This document shows, piece after piece, positions 47,201 to 58,277 of a DNA stretch of 60,000 nucleotides. A program made the position numbers and the translations under genes. Numbering within the stretch: the first letter of the stretch is position 1; every line of letters starts with the position of its first letter. The notes under the pieces are model-generated. The model saw only the letters and a list, made by a program, of their open reading frames with translations. It ran no database searches and was not told where the DNA came from. This DNA comes from Liolophura sinensis (lineage: Eukaryota > Mollusca > Polyplacophora > Chitonida > Chitonidae), in NCBI RefSeq assembly GCF_032854445.1, contig NC_088295.1, forward strand, positions 21,007,385-21,067,384. The letters run 5' to 3'.

Positions 47201-48008
47201 CCGTAATCCACGCATGTCTGTAGTCAGTTGCTGAGTCATGATTAAACGTGTCGCATTTAAAAGAATTATAAGGAAAACTTCTCACCGAAAGCAATTTGGA
47301 TGACGCTATATGTTGTCAGTTGTTCATTGAACATATTAAATAGTGTTTTGGATGTTGTTTTACTTTTCGAGATAGGTGGTACACATATTCTTTACTGATG
47401 ACCATCCACTGCATGTTTTATCTGAAAACCCTATTCAGAGAAGTCGGAGATTGGGTGAAACACTGCTGGAGGACACTGTACATCTTTGCCTCTACTGTGG
47501 CTTAGGTGCGATCTGTCAACCACTGAAACGACAATACTATAGTTGTCTGTCACGACAACTATGGAAAGGCTATGATAGTTGAAGTGTAAGGCTAATCAAA
47601 TGGACAGGTAAAAACTATGCGCAAAAGTACTCTTTAGTCTTTTTAAAGAGAATTAAATGCAATCAAATGTTGGAATTTTATGGCTTGATATTTGAACTGT
47701 ATGACTAGTGTTTAGATACTCTGACAATTTTTTTTACTCTAAGCACAGTTTTTGATGATGGAATAGCCCCTATTACCCCCAAGTAAATGATTATTTAAAA
47801 GAAAAGACAACTGTATATATGCATCAGGCATATCCCACAGGAAGTGTAAAAAGCATAACTTGTGATTTGTGATCTTTCACCACCCAGATATCGCAGTTCA
47901 AGGTACATGCAAGCAACATCCGGCACATTGAGACAATAGAAACCGCGGCCATATTATCAGTTTTAATGAATCGATGGCGAATTATTTCAATAACCGGAGG
48001 ATGCAGCT
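44261..48008. other. AT-rich non-coding stretch
   Basis: No array or transposon recognised. A 9-base inverted pair, ATAGTTGTC and GACAACTAT near 47542-47565, is the only local structure noticed; it is too short to interpret. Confidence 0.4.
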
Positions 48009-48192
48009 GTTTCCGCTTACGTCACCCGAACAGTGTTTTGACTTTTACTTACATGTACATGTGACACGACATCTTGTTTCCGCTTGGTCAAACATGGTGC
48101 ATCCCATGGCCTGTTAAGAATTCCTGACTAAAAGTTGATTTACAGAGTTACCAGTCGCGTCAGAAAAATGTTTATGGCCGTCTGTTTACACT
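48009..48192 (+). repeat. dispersed repeat, copy 1
   Basis: A diverged direct copy of 52596-52790. Matching words in the same order include TTTCCGCT, ACCCGAAC, CTGTTTTG/GTGTTTTG, ACATGT, GACATC/CGACATCTTG, GGCCTGTTAA/GGCCTTGTTAA, CAGAGTTACCAGTCGCGTCA/CACAGTTACCAAGCACGTCA and GAAAA-AATGT. Nature unknown; no inverted ends seen. Confidence 0.7.
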
Positions 48193-48465
48193 TCTATTCC
48201 AAATATCAGGTTATATTATTTGTTGTCATTCTGTTCAATAATATTTTCAAATTGGTTGCAGATAACTATAAAAAAAAGTGATTCCCTTGGCACTGGCAGT
48301 ATGATTCATGAGGCCCATCAAACATTTGACTACATTAAAATCAGTGAGAAAAAAATCGAAAAAAAAAATTTTTAGGGCCAATTTTCAGTGGACTGTCTCG
48401 TAATGCCCACTTTATTTTTATGTTGTCTTTTTCTTTAACACCACACTGACATTCTTTTCGCTTTT

Positions 48466-48560
48466 GAGATGCCGGAGTGCCAAGAATAAACCACCACACC
48501 TTTGGCAAAACATGTGACAGGTCAAATTGGTGGGAAGCAAGCGGCCTCCAACAAACTTCA
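48466..48560 (+). repeat. dispersed repeat fragment, CCGGAGTGC...CCTTTGGCAA
   Basis: It shares GCCGGAGTGC, ACCACC and CCTTTGGCAA with 56215-56260 in the same order. I recall this block as part of a widespread molluscan retroposon body, but cannot confirm it. It lies just left of the SINE at 48578. Confidence 0.5.
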
Positions 48561-48577
48561 TGTTAGAGCAAAGAAGA

Positions 48578-48893
48578 ATAGATGAATGAATGAATGCTTC
48601 GGGTTTAACGTGGCACTTAACAATTTTCAGTCATATGTCGACAAGGAGTCATTCGGTGTGTATACATATACTGTGTCTTCTTGTGGTAAGGCGAGTCCAT
48701 GCCCCGAAAGTGCTGCAGCCTCTGAAGTATCATGTCGAAGACACCCAATCACATTACACCGGGCCAACCAGTCCTGTTCCCTTGCTCCACTTTTAAAGTG
48801 CCACTTTGAAAGTCTTTGGTATGGCCCGAACGATTTGATCCCGGGTCTCCCCACTTCGAGGCGGACGCTCTAACCATTAGGCCACTGAAGGGG
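48578..48893 (-). mobile_element. complete SINE, family C, with perfect target duplication
   Basis: In complement it starts with a clear tRNA-like head: AGTGGCCTAATGGTTAGAGC (A box), then TCCGCCTCGAAGTGGGGAG, then GGGATCAAATC (B-box-like). A body with GCACTTTCGGGGCATGG and AGAAGACACAGTATATG-like segments follows, and a (TTCA)n tail. It is flanked by exact 13-base repeats AGAGCAAAGAAGA at 48565-48577 and 48894-48906. The anticodon-region spacing is tRNA-like, so the head is better preserved than in family A. It is one of the best-preserved SINEs here. Confidence 0.93.
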
Positions 48894-48906
48894 AGAGCAA
48901 AGAAGA

Positions 48907-51900
48907 GAGCACCCTCCATGGCTTCTTACCATCAACGCCCCGAGGACAGTGGAAGCAGGGAATCTTGACATGCACTTCTATGTACGAAAATGGCACTCAT
49001 ATCTAGGGTGACCTGTGTTATAGCTATTATAGCACCGTAACCGTAAAATTTTAATGTAGATTGATATATTGTATTCTCTGGTATCCATTAACTATTAATC
49101 GGCATTGCGGGTTTCAATGTTATAAATAAAACACAGATGTCATTCTATAACAAACAAAACTTTCGCATACTTTCAACGTTACCATTTAGGCTGGAATTAC
49201 TTTCAACATGTAGTGAACTCTTGCACAAACTGAGCCTTTTGCCAACGATTTCAATTCACTTGTGGTGAAGGGATAACGGAAACACAAGACAGCATTCATT
49301 TACTTGTGAAATTAGGGGAAGCTTCCAAGCGTGTCAATGAGTACATCTGACTGTGGTGAAAGGGCTTTATGGTACTGCCTAGTGCCACGTACACACAATC
49401 TCACGTGGCTTTATATTTTAATCTGTCCTACAGCCTGTATGCCCTAGATCTCCGCCCTGTTATACTGCCTGGTATTCTCGTAACATGAACACTCGTTTCC
49501 TCGAATCCCTCTAGGCTTCCCCCGATGAGGAACTAACCCGGCTGTCGCCTTAATCTGTTAAATCACGAACCAAGAATATAGGAAAGTTTATCGTGTGTAG
49601 ACCTTTAGGAAGTTGGTTGGACAGACCAGTGTGAAGGAGAATAACGACACATATATCTAGCCGCTGCGGATGTCCGCCTTTAATCTGATTGAGCTAGATT
49701 GAGAATCGCCATAAAACGTGGAGAACCTCGCCTAGCCAACAGAATGGGGATTTATTGAGACTTGTCATTGTATAGTGGTTAAGGACATTTTGTGGGGTGA
49801 TTTGAATTTTTTCACAGTATGTGCTACAGCGACAGCCAGACCCTAAATATTAAACGAACACTTACAGACCTATAGTTCAGAATACCTGCCTGTATACTGG
49901 GGAGGAGTCCGAGGGTTTGGCTTCTGACTTTCTGGTCACAGAGAAAAGACCACTAGGGCGTCAGAAATCGTTAGTATCGGGCACTACTGTATTTTCCTCA
50001 GCACATTTATTGTGGATATATAAGAATTACAACAATTGCTAATTACAAGGGCAAATCCCTGCTGCTCGCTCGGGTGTTATATCAGCCTGGACAAGATTTC
50101 TAGAGACAACAGGGTAAGGTTAACATACGTACAGTCGGCCGGTGGTACATTCCGTAGTCATATCATAGCCAAGCACTGAAAGATGCGAACTTTAATAAAA
50201 TTTCACCGTCTCTGGGAATTCCATGCATGAAAAGTGTTATTTGCACAGGATCATGTGTTCCTCAGAGAAGATCCACTATTCAGAAATTTTCGTAAGCATA
50301 AGTGGACGCCGAGTACGTAAGAGGAAATGGTAAGATGTGTGATTCATGTGTACTCATCATTTACTAAATATATGTACTGCCATTGTCAGCTCCTGCCCAT
50401 GTTCCGTCAATAACTATTATTTATAAATCAGTTAGATCCATTACCTATGTCTGGACCAGTGTCTAGGAGTTGTTCAGCTTACTGTCTTTTCTACTGCCAT
50501 GTCACTTTGTCGTGTGTTTAGGACAGATCAGTGAGTAATGATACCATCTTTCTGTGAATCATGCTTGTAGTGAAGGGTAGCCGTACGTCAATGAAAACAC
50601 ATGATGTTAAAGAAATGTGCAAACTATGCAAAAACCGACATTGTTGCTGTGATATTGACAAAACAGCACTGTACATAGCGTAAAAAATTGGTTGAAACAT
50701 ATGTGGATTTGAAATGCATTTAAAACTCGTGACTGTGCTAAGAACGTTTGCACTTACGAATTACGCGCAGCGAAACAGAATATTTATCAACTCCCAAATG
50801 CTGTTATCTTACGTTCTGTTCCGATAACGGTGATTAGCCAAGGGTCTTATTAATACAGACTTACATTTAAGGGGAGACCAATCTTTGAAATCTGAAATCC
50901 TTGGCGGTACCTGTTAATAGAATCCACAGTGTTGGATTACACATTATATCCTAAAACAGGATCAATCCAATGGTCTTCCTTGCGACGACGACCCTAAGTT
51001 AACACTTTGCATGACTATTTTATTTTCCCATGCGATGAGCACCCGTAAAAGGTTAAGTCAAATTCTCAATGATTTAAAATTTGAAATCAAACTACCGTGC
51101 AACTGATTGGTCGTTTATTTGTTTCTTTCTGCTATCCTCAAAAACAGCACAAGCCAAGCGTCATCTCGAACAAACTAGATGGCTAGTGACAGCGATTACT
51201 TCACGTCAAAATACAGATACAGTTTCTTATTAACTGATGCTTAGCGAGAAATGGAATGCAGTTGATAATCGGCACCTTCACGACCCATCTCTGTCTTCAA
51301 ACATGATTTTGCCCTATTCGTGGGGATTTACTAGGCTCGTTCTCACAGACTGCGTCCAGGTGCCAAGAGCTTATCTATCACCAGAACGAGCTCATTAAGT
51401 TCTTCATCCACACACATCTATGAACTTCATTAACTATCCAAGAACACCGGTTAGATTGTGACGAAAGACACCGTTAATTAATGCATGTTAGTCGACACCT
51501 ATTCTGTTGATGAGCCTCCATTCATTTTCTGCTGACATGTAATTAATTAATTTGCGCTATGGGCTGAGATGCTTACTTGTCAACCAACACCTAGGTGTAC
51601 ATGTAATTGCTATTGTAAAGGGTTATGTTAACGGATTCACCAATTATCAAGACTGTGGCCAAACATAATAAATGTTTAGAAACGTTATTGAACACCCGTG
51701 TCTACCGTAAACCTTGGGTGAAGCTAGATACAGGCCGATATCATTTGCTTAAGAAAATATTCCGTCATAAAGTCATGAATATGCCTAACAGTTTCTGTCT
51801 GTCAAAGGCACGTACGAACTTGCAATTCCAACAGAATTTTCTAGCAAATGTTTAGCAGAATCCATGGTTACATATTCAGTTAACACATCATTACTGAAAA

Positions 51901-52595
51901 ACTAAATTATTACATTTTCGGGCCGCACAAGTGAAGAAATACCAGGTTGCACATTTGTCTTATACTCATGCACCCAAAAACGACGCGTAAACCTGTAGGA
52001 CAGAGGATAAAGAAATATCGATTCAGACTTACGAAGACAAATGTGATCTATCCAACTCTTTGTTTGCATTAATTGTGTAATTTGGCATCCGAATTGGACG
52101 GGGTCTGTTGCTAGGTTTGTAAAGCTGCTATCTATAGACATGGTCTGTATCTATGATTGATATCCATTGGCTGAGAAACCAAGGCTGTGGCAAATGGTGG
52201 TTGGAGTTTGAGGATATATATCTCATAAGCAGGCGCCTCCTCTTTCTCGGTCTCGATAATCTATGTCTAGTGATCGACTGTTGGAATCTCACATAAATTA
52301 TTTACCCTACAAGGGATTGACTTTCACTAAGTATCCCAGCATAGACAAGCTGCGTTGGTGTGTTAAGTGTGGCTATGAAAGTATTTTAGAGATTTATAAT
52401 GCTCCTGGGTGAGGCCCATTTGTAGAATCCTCCATTGTGAAATAATAGTATATGTTTTCCATTAGAAATTCACTAGTAATAATGCTTTTCCAAGTAAGGA
52501 CGGAGAGATTCGTTACACACTGGTCTTTTTTTGCCGTGCCTCACACGGCAAAAGGTAACTTAAAAGAAAAGACATTAGACCAAATGCATATATGT
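48907..52595. other. non-coding stretch
   Basis: No supported gene or array. A loose inverted pair, TTAATTAATGCATGT and ACATGTAATTAATTAA around 51475-51552, might be a small foldback. Confidence 0.4.
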
Positions 52596-52790
52596 ATGCG
52601 TCTTTTTCCGCTGACCTTACCCGAACCCTGTTTTGCCTTTTAGCCACATGTGCGTGGAGTACGAATGGCGGGACATCGTGTATCTTTTTGCTGTGACATG
52701 GCACACCCCTAAGTCTCGTGGGAAGGCCTTGTTAAAAATTTATTAACACAGTTACCAAGCACGTCAGAAAACAATGTCTGTTAGCCTTTA
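52596..52790 (+). repeat. dispersed repeat, copy 2
   Basis: The partner of 48009-48192, same strand, 4.6 kb away. It lies just upstream of the MITE at 52853. The two copies have drifted well apart, so the duplication or double insertion is old. Confidence 0.7.
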
Positions 52791-52852
52791 AGTATGTTGT
52801 CACCCCTCTTCATAAATAACTGAGGGTATTATTTCTTGACTTTTCCTTTAGT

Positions 52853-53118
52853 CTACGCTCAAAAGTTCTGTTAATCTGTTAATTTTAAAAGAAAGTCTGC
52901 TCTCTAAGTGATGCTAGAATTTATTCTGCTATTTTATCAGATTGTTCGGTTAAGTATAACACACACATTCTATGAATTCAACATAAAAGTTATATTAAAT
53001 GTACAGGATATTATGTTGAATATAACAGAATATTATGTTATATTAACAGAACACATTCTAGCATCGCTCAGACAACAGATTTTCTGTTAAAATTAACATA
53101 TTAATTCTTCGAGTGTAG
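52853..53118. mobile_element. 266-bp MITE with about 75-bp terminal inverted repeats
   Basis: The left arm reads CTACGCTC, TGTTAATTTTAA, AGAAAGTCTG, GATGCTAGAAT, TTCTG. The right arm in complement reads CTACACTC, TGTTAATTTTAA, AGAAAATCTG, GATGCTAGAAT, TTCTG at corresponding positions. The AT-rich core is itself nearly palindromic (TATAACAGAATATTATGTTATA). No open frame of note. From memory, the CTGAGCGATGCTAGAATGTG arm is abundant in bivalve genomes. Confidence 0.88.
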
Positions 53119-55738
53119 CTATGTTTTACTCAGAATACTTTGTGTAGTATTCTCCAGTATTCTGCAGTATAGTTGTTGTCCACCACTCTGGCTTGAGAGA
53201 TGAACACACCCTGGCAAACATTCAGTAGAGCGTGGCTATTACAGAGGGATTTCACTGCAGGATATGTATCTGGCGGGCAAGCCCAATTACAACCAGACGC
53301 CCATTCAGCGGTGTGTGAATTATACAGTGTCACCACAACAACACAGGTCTACCGTGTACCAGCGAGGGACTTTCCCAGCTAGTGCTAATTTGCTGCGTTC
53401 ACGGGGCGGAGAGACCTGTTGAACAGGCCTGGATCTGCCTGCGGTGCAAATTTCACAAGGCATAATCAATACGGATCAAGTTTTCTATCGATCTGCCGGG
53501 AAGTCCTTAATGGAAGTCATCGCTGCGGATAACAGATGTTCTCAGTCTACTCTTTTCTCAAGAACTAATGGTTGTTGTTGAGATGTACGTCTTCCCGGAG
53601 ATTATTGACATATGCCATGTTGTAGACATTGTAGAAAGGTAAGAAGCAGGTGTTTCCCATTTGGCCCCCAATGGGTGCGGTTCTCTGCACGAGGCAAGCT
53701 CAAAACGAGTGCTGCAGTATACATGTACTACAACACAAACTTTTTGATAAGTGTCCTTCTCTTTTCTAATTGTAGATGAGACCAACATCAAAGCCTTCAG
53801 GATGAGTCAAGCAGTTTTAAGTAGAGCTTTGGAAATATTGACATATAACAGCACAGGTGCGTTTGAAATTTATCCTCGCTTCTCCTAAAGAGTTGGTGTA
53901 CCGATAGCGTACTTTACCAGTCAGGCTCATCCCACAAAGAACCGTCTGCACTCTAACTGAGACAGCTTAAACAAAACATTTTCTAATCGGAAAGAAAACT
54001 TAACTGAAGCCATGAACAGAATCACTGCCAAATATTACCTCTACTTCAAACCCTAATAATGTTCATCATCTGTGTTTTACATTTTGATCTAACGAATTTA
54101 TTCATGAAAGAATCCTTGCATTCTACCCCTAGGCCTGACAGTATCCAAAAGATCTGCACAACGTCCCGTGTACGCCTTGCTGATGATACAACAATCTTGT
54201 GTGAAAGAGCCAAACGGCTTACAAGCTTGCAATTCCTCGATAGGATTCTGATTGCTTTCTATTTTGAGACGGGCTCTGTATCACACCATGTAAATCCCGC
54301 AAGTGCTTTTCCATGAAATCTCCCATTTGAATAGATCGCTTTTTAAGTTCTGTACGTTAACAACTTTAGTAGACTCTTGTCCAGTAAGCGATGAATAACC
54401 CCTAGCAAATTAACCGCTCAAATCTCTGTTTGCCGTTTTCATAAGTGGTCGTTTGTGTTTGATAAATTGCAAGTGTGACCATGCAGATAACTGTCGTTCC
54501 ACTTTAAGCATAAAATATTTGAACTGGTTTTTACAGGTTAGTTAAAAAAAGATGCACATAAATCATTGAAAATATTTTGACATACGTATACATGCAAGAT
54601 AGGATGCTGTCCCCGATCTTGTATTTCCATAAGCACTCGTGGTGTTTGAAATATGAAGTGTTTCCACCTACCTCCTTCCCCACCCTCTTCTAAATATAAT
54701 GCGTGTCAGTGGTCTCAGTTTGGAGAAATGCAAAGTTTACCATCTTGCTGAAAATATGTTACATATGCCTTGTCGTCGATTCTCTGGTTTATTCGATATT
54801 CTGTATATATATATAATGAAAATATCAAGATATACCGATTAAGTTATGCATTTGATGTGTGGGCATACTACCAATCAAACTGATTTCGCAGGCAAGAAGA
54901 CATCGACAGACAGGATCCCTAGAGATCTGCACCTCTCTTACTGTCTTTAAGGTATTGACGGCAATTAATGTCTTATATGAAGTTCGTTGGCTATTTTGTC
55001 TTACGCCAATATGATATATACATTTAGCTGTACTGCTGCTGAAAATTTCTGCATCAAAAGTGAGGGACAACTTCCTCTGGTGCTTGCCAAACGTCAGAGA
55101 TTTTCTACGATTTCGTCAACTGATAATCTTTAAGCACGGAACGAATTTCTCATTCCAATTTGGTACATAGCCACGCGAATACATAGCAATGACCAATATC
55201 GCACTGAAGGAACACCTCTCAAATCAACGAGGCTACGCGGAGGAACCCAAGGCTTAAACCACTCCGTATGCTTTAATGATATACCTGAGTCATAATATTT
55301 ATCTACCGAAAAGGTAATATTTGATTGATATTTATGGCTAAATAAGGAGGAAAGTAACCAGACGATATAAAGTCTTGAATCGAACAATACTATTTATAAA
55401 ACAACAAAAATGTAACAGTAAGCAGAACCTAAACCACACAAAATATTACAATTCCATGTGCTTAGTTACTTATTTGATTGATGTTTAAGGATGTACAACA
55501 CATATTTATTCCACCCTATGACCGCACTGGTGAAGTCACTGAATGTAGCTCGTAGAGAGGTAATCCACGTCCTTTGCACAAACTGTGTCAATTTGTTTTA
55601 TTTTGAATTTACTAATTAGAATGTTTTTTGTTCCCAAATACCTTAGTAAAAATACATGTAGAGGTGCAAGTAACATTTCTTTATTGTGAATGCACTAACC
55701 ACTCAGTTACCGATTATAGCTGTCTATCTTAGGCAAGA
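53119..55738. other. non-coding stretch
   Basis: No supported feature. TTATTTGATTGATGTTTAAGG at 55470 recalls the SINE family A end, but the match stops there. Confidence 0.4.
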
Positions 55739-56009
55739 GGGGGGGCCTCCGTGACTCAGTTGGTTAGCGCGCTAGCTCAGAATAATGACCCAGGAGCCTC
55801 TCACCAATGCGATCGCTGTGAGTTCAAGTCCAGCTCATGCTTGCTTCCTCTCCGGCCGTAAGTGGGAAGGTCTGTCATCAACCTGCGGATGGTCGTGGGT
55901 TTCCCCCAGGCTCTGCCCGATTTCCACCCACCATAATGCTGGCCGCCGTCGTATAAGTGAAATATTCTTCAGTACGGCGTAAAACACCAATCAAATAAAT
56001 AAATAAATA
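55739..56009 (+). mobile_element. complete SINE, family A (reference copy), with target duplication
   Basis: A 271-base element. The tRNA-like head has GTGACTCAGTTGGTTAGCGC (A box) and GTGAGTTCAAGTCCAGCTC (B box). The body reads AGTGGGAAGGTCTGTCATCA, GTCGTGGGTTTCCCCCAGG and ATAATGCTGGCCGCCGTCGT. The 3' end reads AGTACGGCGTAAAACACCAA, followed by an (AAAT)n tail. It is flanked by CTATCTTAGGCAAGA (55724-55738) and CTATCTGAGGCAAGA (56010-56024), one mismatch in 15. Six other copies or fragments in the window align to it. Confidence 0.97.
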
Positions 56010-56214
56010 CTATCTGAGGCAAGAAATCTCTTCCTGAACTAAAGGCTGTCTAGAAATACAGTTGCCTACTGTACAGTATACAGATTATTGCACGATGGCA
56101 TCATTCATCGCGCGTCGCTTACCTTTTGTGGTAAACTGTGAACGGGCGCATCATTTTAAAGCAAGACTTCAGAATTGCTCATATGCTAGCAAACGATGGC
56201 TGTCATTTTTATGG

Positions 56215-56300
56215 GGTTGAAGAAACCGGAGTGCAAACCACCGACCTTTGGCAAGTTATACTGATGAACTTTAACACGCATGACGTACACAGGTAGGCAC
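56215..56300 (+). repeat. dispersed repeat fragment, partner of 48466
   Basis: GTTGAAGAAACCGGAGTGCA, then ACCACCGACCTTTGGCAAG. A probable retroposon body fragment without recognisable head or tail. Confidence 0.5.
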
Positions 56301-57795
56301 ACCATACTGATGGAAGATAAGTGGTTTCCAATTACTTATATTGATTTGCTTATTGAATCCACATGCTTACATGCATATTTGTTCTGTTGTTTACAATAAC
56401 TCTAAAACGAGGCTGTAAATCATTAGGAAAAGCGAATGCACGGGATGGGGTCTCATACAACATTGAGGTTATACCATTACTTCAGTGAATACATGAGAAA
56501 GGACATTACTGATTTCTGCATTTCGTCTACATGCCATGTCGTTACAGCCACTTTGTTACAGTTCTGATGTTTGGTGACATGGTTACATTGCACTGTGAAG
56601 TGAATCGGTTACCCGCACATTACACAGTTTTCTGACTAGATAATCATGCAAGATTTAGACCTGATCATCCTAGGTTGTCCTGACTTTTTGTTATACGGTA
56701 TAACCATGTCTGCTTGTTGCCAAGCTGCATACAGATTCTGCAATAATGTCAGCCAGGATTGTCTGATCGCATTTGCTATTGTCTTGACATTCGTCAGATA
56801 TTTAATAATGATTATCGATGAAACTCTGATGCAAATTTGTCAGCGTGCAGTCTGAATTGTAAGTCTTCTATAAATGTCACAGTTGTGCTAGCTAATTCCT
56901 CCTCTACAACGCTCCCCTGGTAAGACTCACTTTGACAAAGTATTCCTCTGCCGCTGTTAATGAGAGCGGTGATTTTCTGACTACCGGATGGTCATTGTGA
57001 TACTGAGAGTTTTCTCTGCTGTCTTGAATACTGACGGAATGTCACACTACCAAAACCGGCCTGCGGGCGTCTGCCAGGCTGACCGAAAGATAACGAGCTG
57101 TGGCAGAATAAGGCCTTCCAAGCTTCAATCCTGCTGTAAACTTCAAAATCGTGCAGCTTCAATCGATTCGGGCTTTGTCGGGCCAAATTTCTCTGTAATA
57201 TGAGATGTTCCCGTTCATACTGGAATAAATTAAGTCACAGGTGCTGTTCCGCCAGCAATCTGTATGACTTCATTTATTGTCACGATGTGGAGAGATTATA
57301 CCAGTGTTCTGTAAGTTGAGAAATCCTTTTGGCTTTTTGTAACTCACTGTTAATTTTGAAATTCTCTGTTTGTACTGCATAAATGAAAAATATTGTGTGG
57401 TTAATATATCTCTAAATGAGAAAGGTGATATTGTTATTAGACACTTCCACATGTTACACGGTAAATGGTGAAACATCATTTGGGCTTTTCATAGTATCAG
57501 TTTCCAACAGGAACGCTTTTACTAACATGTTTAGCATTTTGTCATAGTATAAACACTGCTATATTAGAACTTAACCTTTCTTGTAACTGACTATACGTAA
57601 ACCAGAAGCCCTGTTTTCAGAAGAGGTCACGTATTTGAGCTAACTAATTGATCACAGTGTGATCTAAATTCTGTTGGCTCGTAACTGTTGGCGAGAAACA
57701 TTAGACACCTCTCGGTATGTTGGACAAAATTGGTGTCTTCTGTTTCTCTATGACAGTATATCGTGTGGTGGTGGCGTTTAAGTTAGTACTATTTA
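56301..57795. other. non-coding stretch
   Basis: Nothing recognised. Confidence 0.4.
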
Positions 57796-58277
57796 AGCTT
57801 TTGCACGAACAATTAGAATGAAACCCTGGCTATAGCCTATAAGTTGAAATGACAATATGCTAAATTTCACCGGTTATGTGTGACCATTTTCCCACTATCA
57901 CTGTTGTCGCTACTCTGGATTTATTGTCCATGCTGTATAATCTATTATATTACATACCAGCTTAAAACAGCATTGTGCTGGTGGCCTGAACATCCTTGAA
58001 ATCTGGTCTTTTTTCTGTGTTTCCCCGTTAGTGTTAAACCTAATGACATTACAGCATCTTGAGAAATTTCAAACCAGTGACGACTGATAAGTTAGAGTTA
58101 TCATCACTGCATGTACCTACTTCTGGTTAAGTTATGGTGCGAGGGGCTGTCTAAGTTGCTACGATTACAGCATTTACATGAACCGTTAGAATAAAGCCCT
58201 AACTGCATGAGGTGGAGTGACAAGTGTCAGATATATACGTGTAAGCATTTGCCAACTATCACACTGTTACCAGTGTT
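57796..58277. repeat. old direct duplication, offset about 373 bp
   Basis: 57796-57910 and 58169-58277 share, in order, AGC-TTT-CA-GAAC, TTAGAAT-AA-CCCT, AGTTGAAATGACAA/GGTGGAGTGACAA, then AACTATCAC/CACTATCAC and TGTT. Similarity is clear but eroded. A third partial echo (ACAGCATTTACG) lies at 58440. Confidence 0.5.

Noticed and set aside
55466-55500. another SINE family A end (TTATTTGATTGATGTTTAAGG)
   Set aside because: The match covers only about 20 bases and does not continue into the conserved GCCGTACTCAAGAATATTTC segment.
55739-55815. tRNA gene on the plus strand (A and B boxes present)
   Set aside because: The acceptor and anticodon stems do not pair properly, and the segment continues into a SINE body with an A-rich tail and target duplication.
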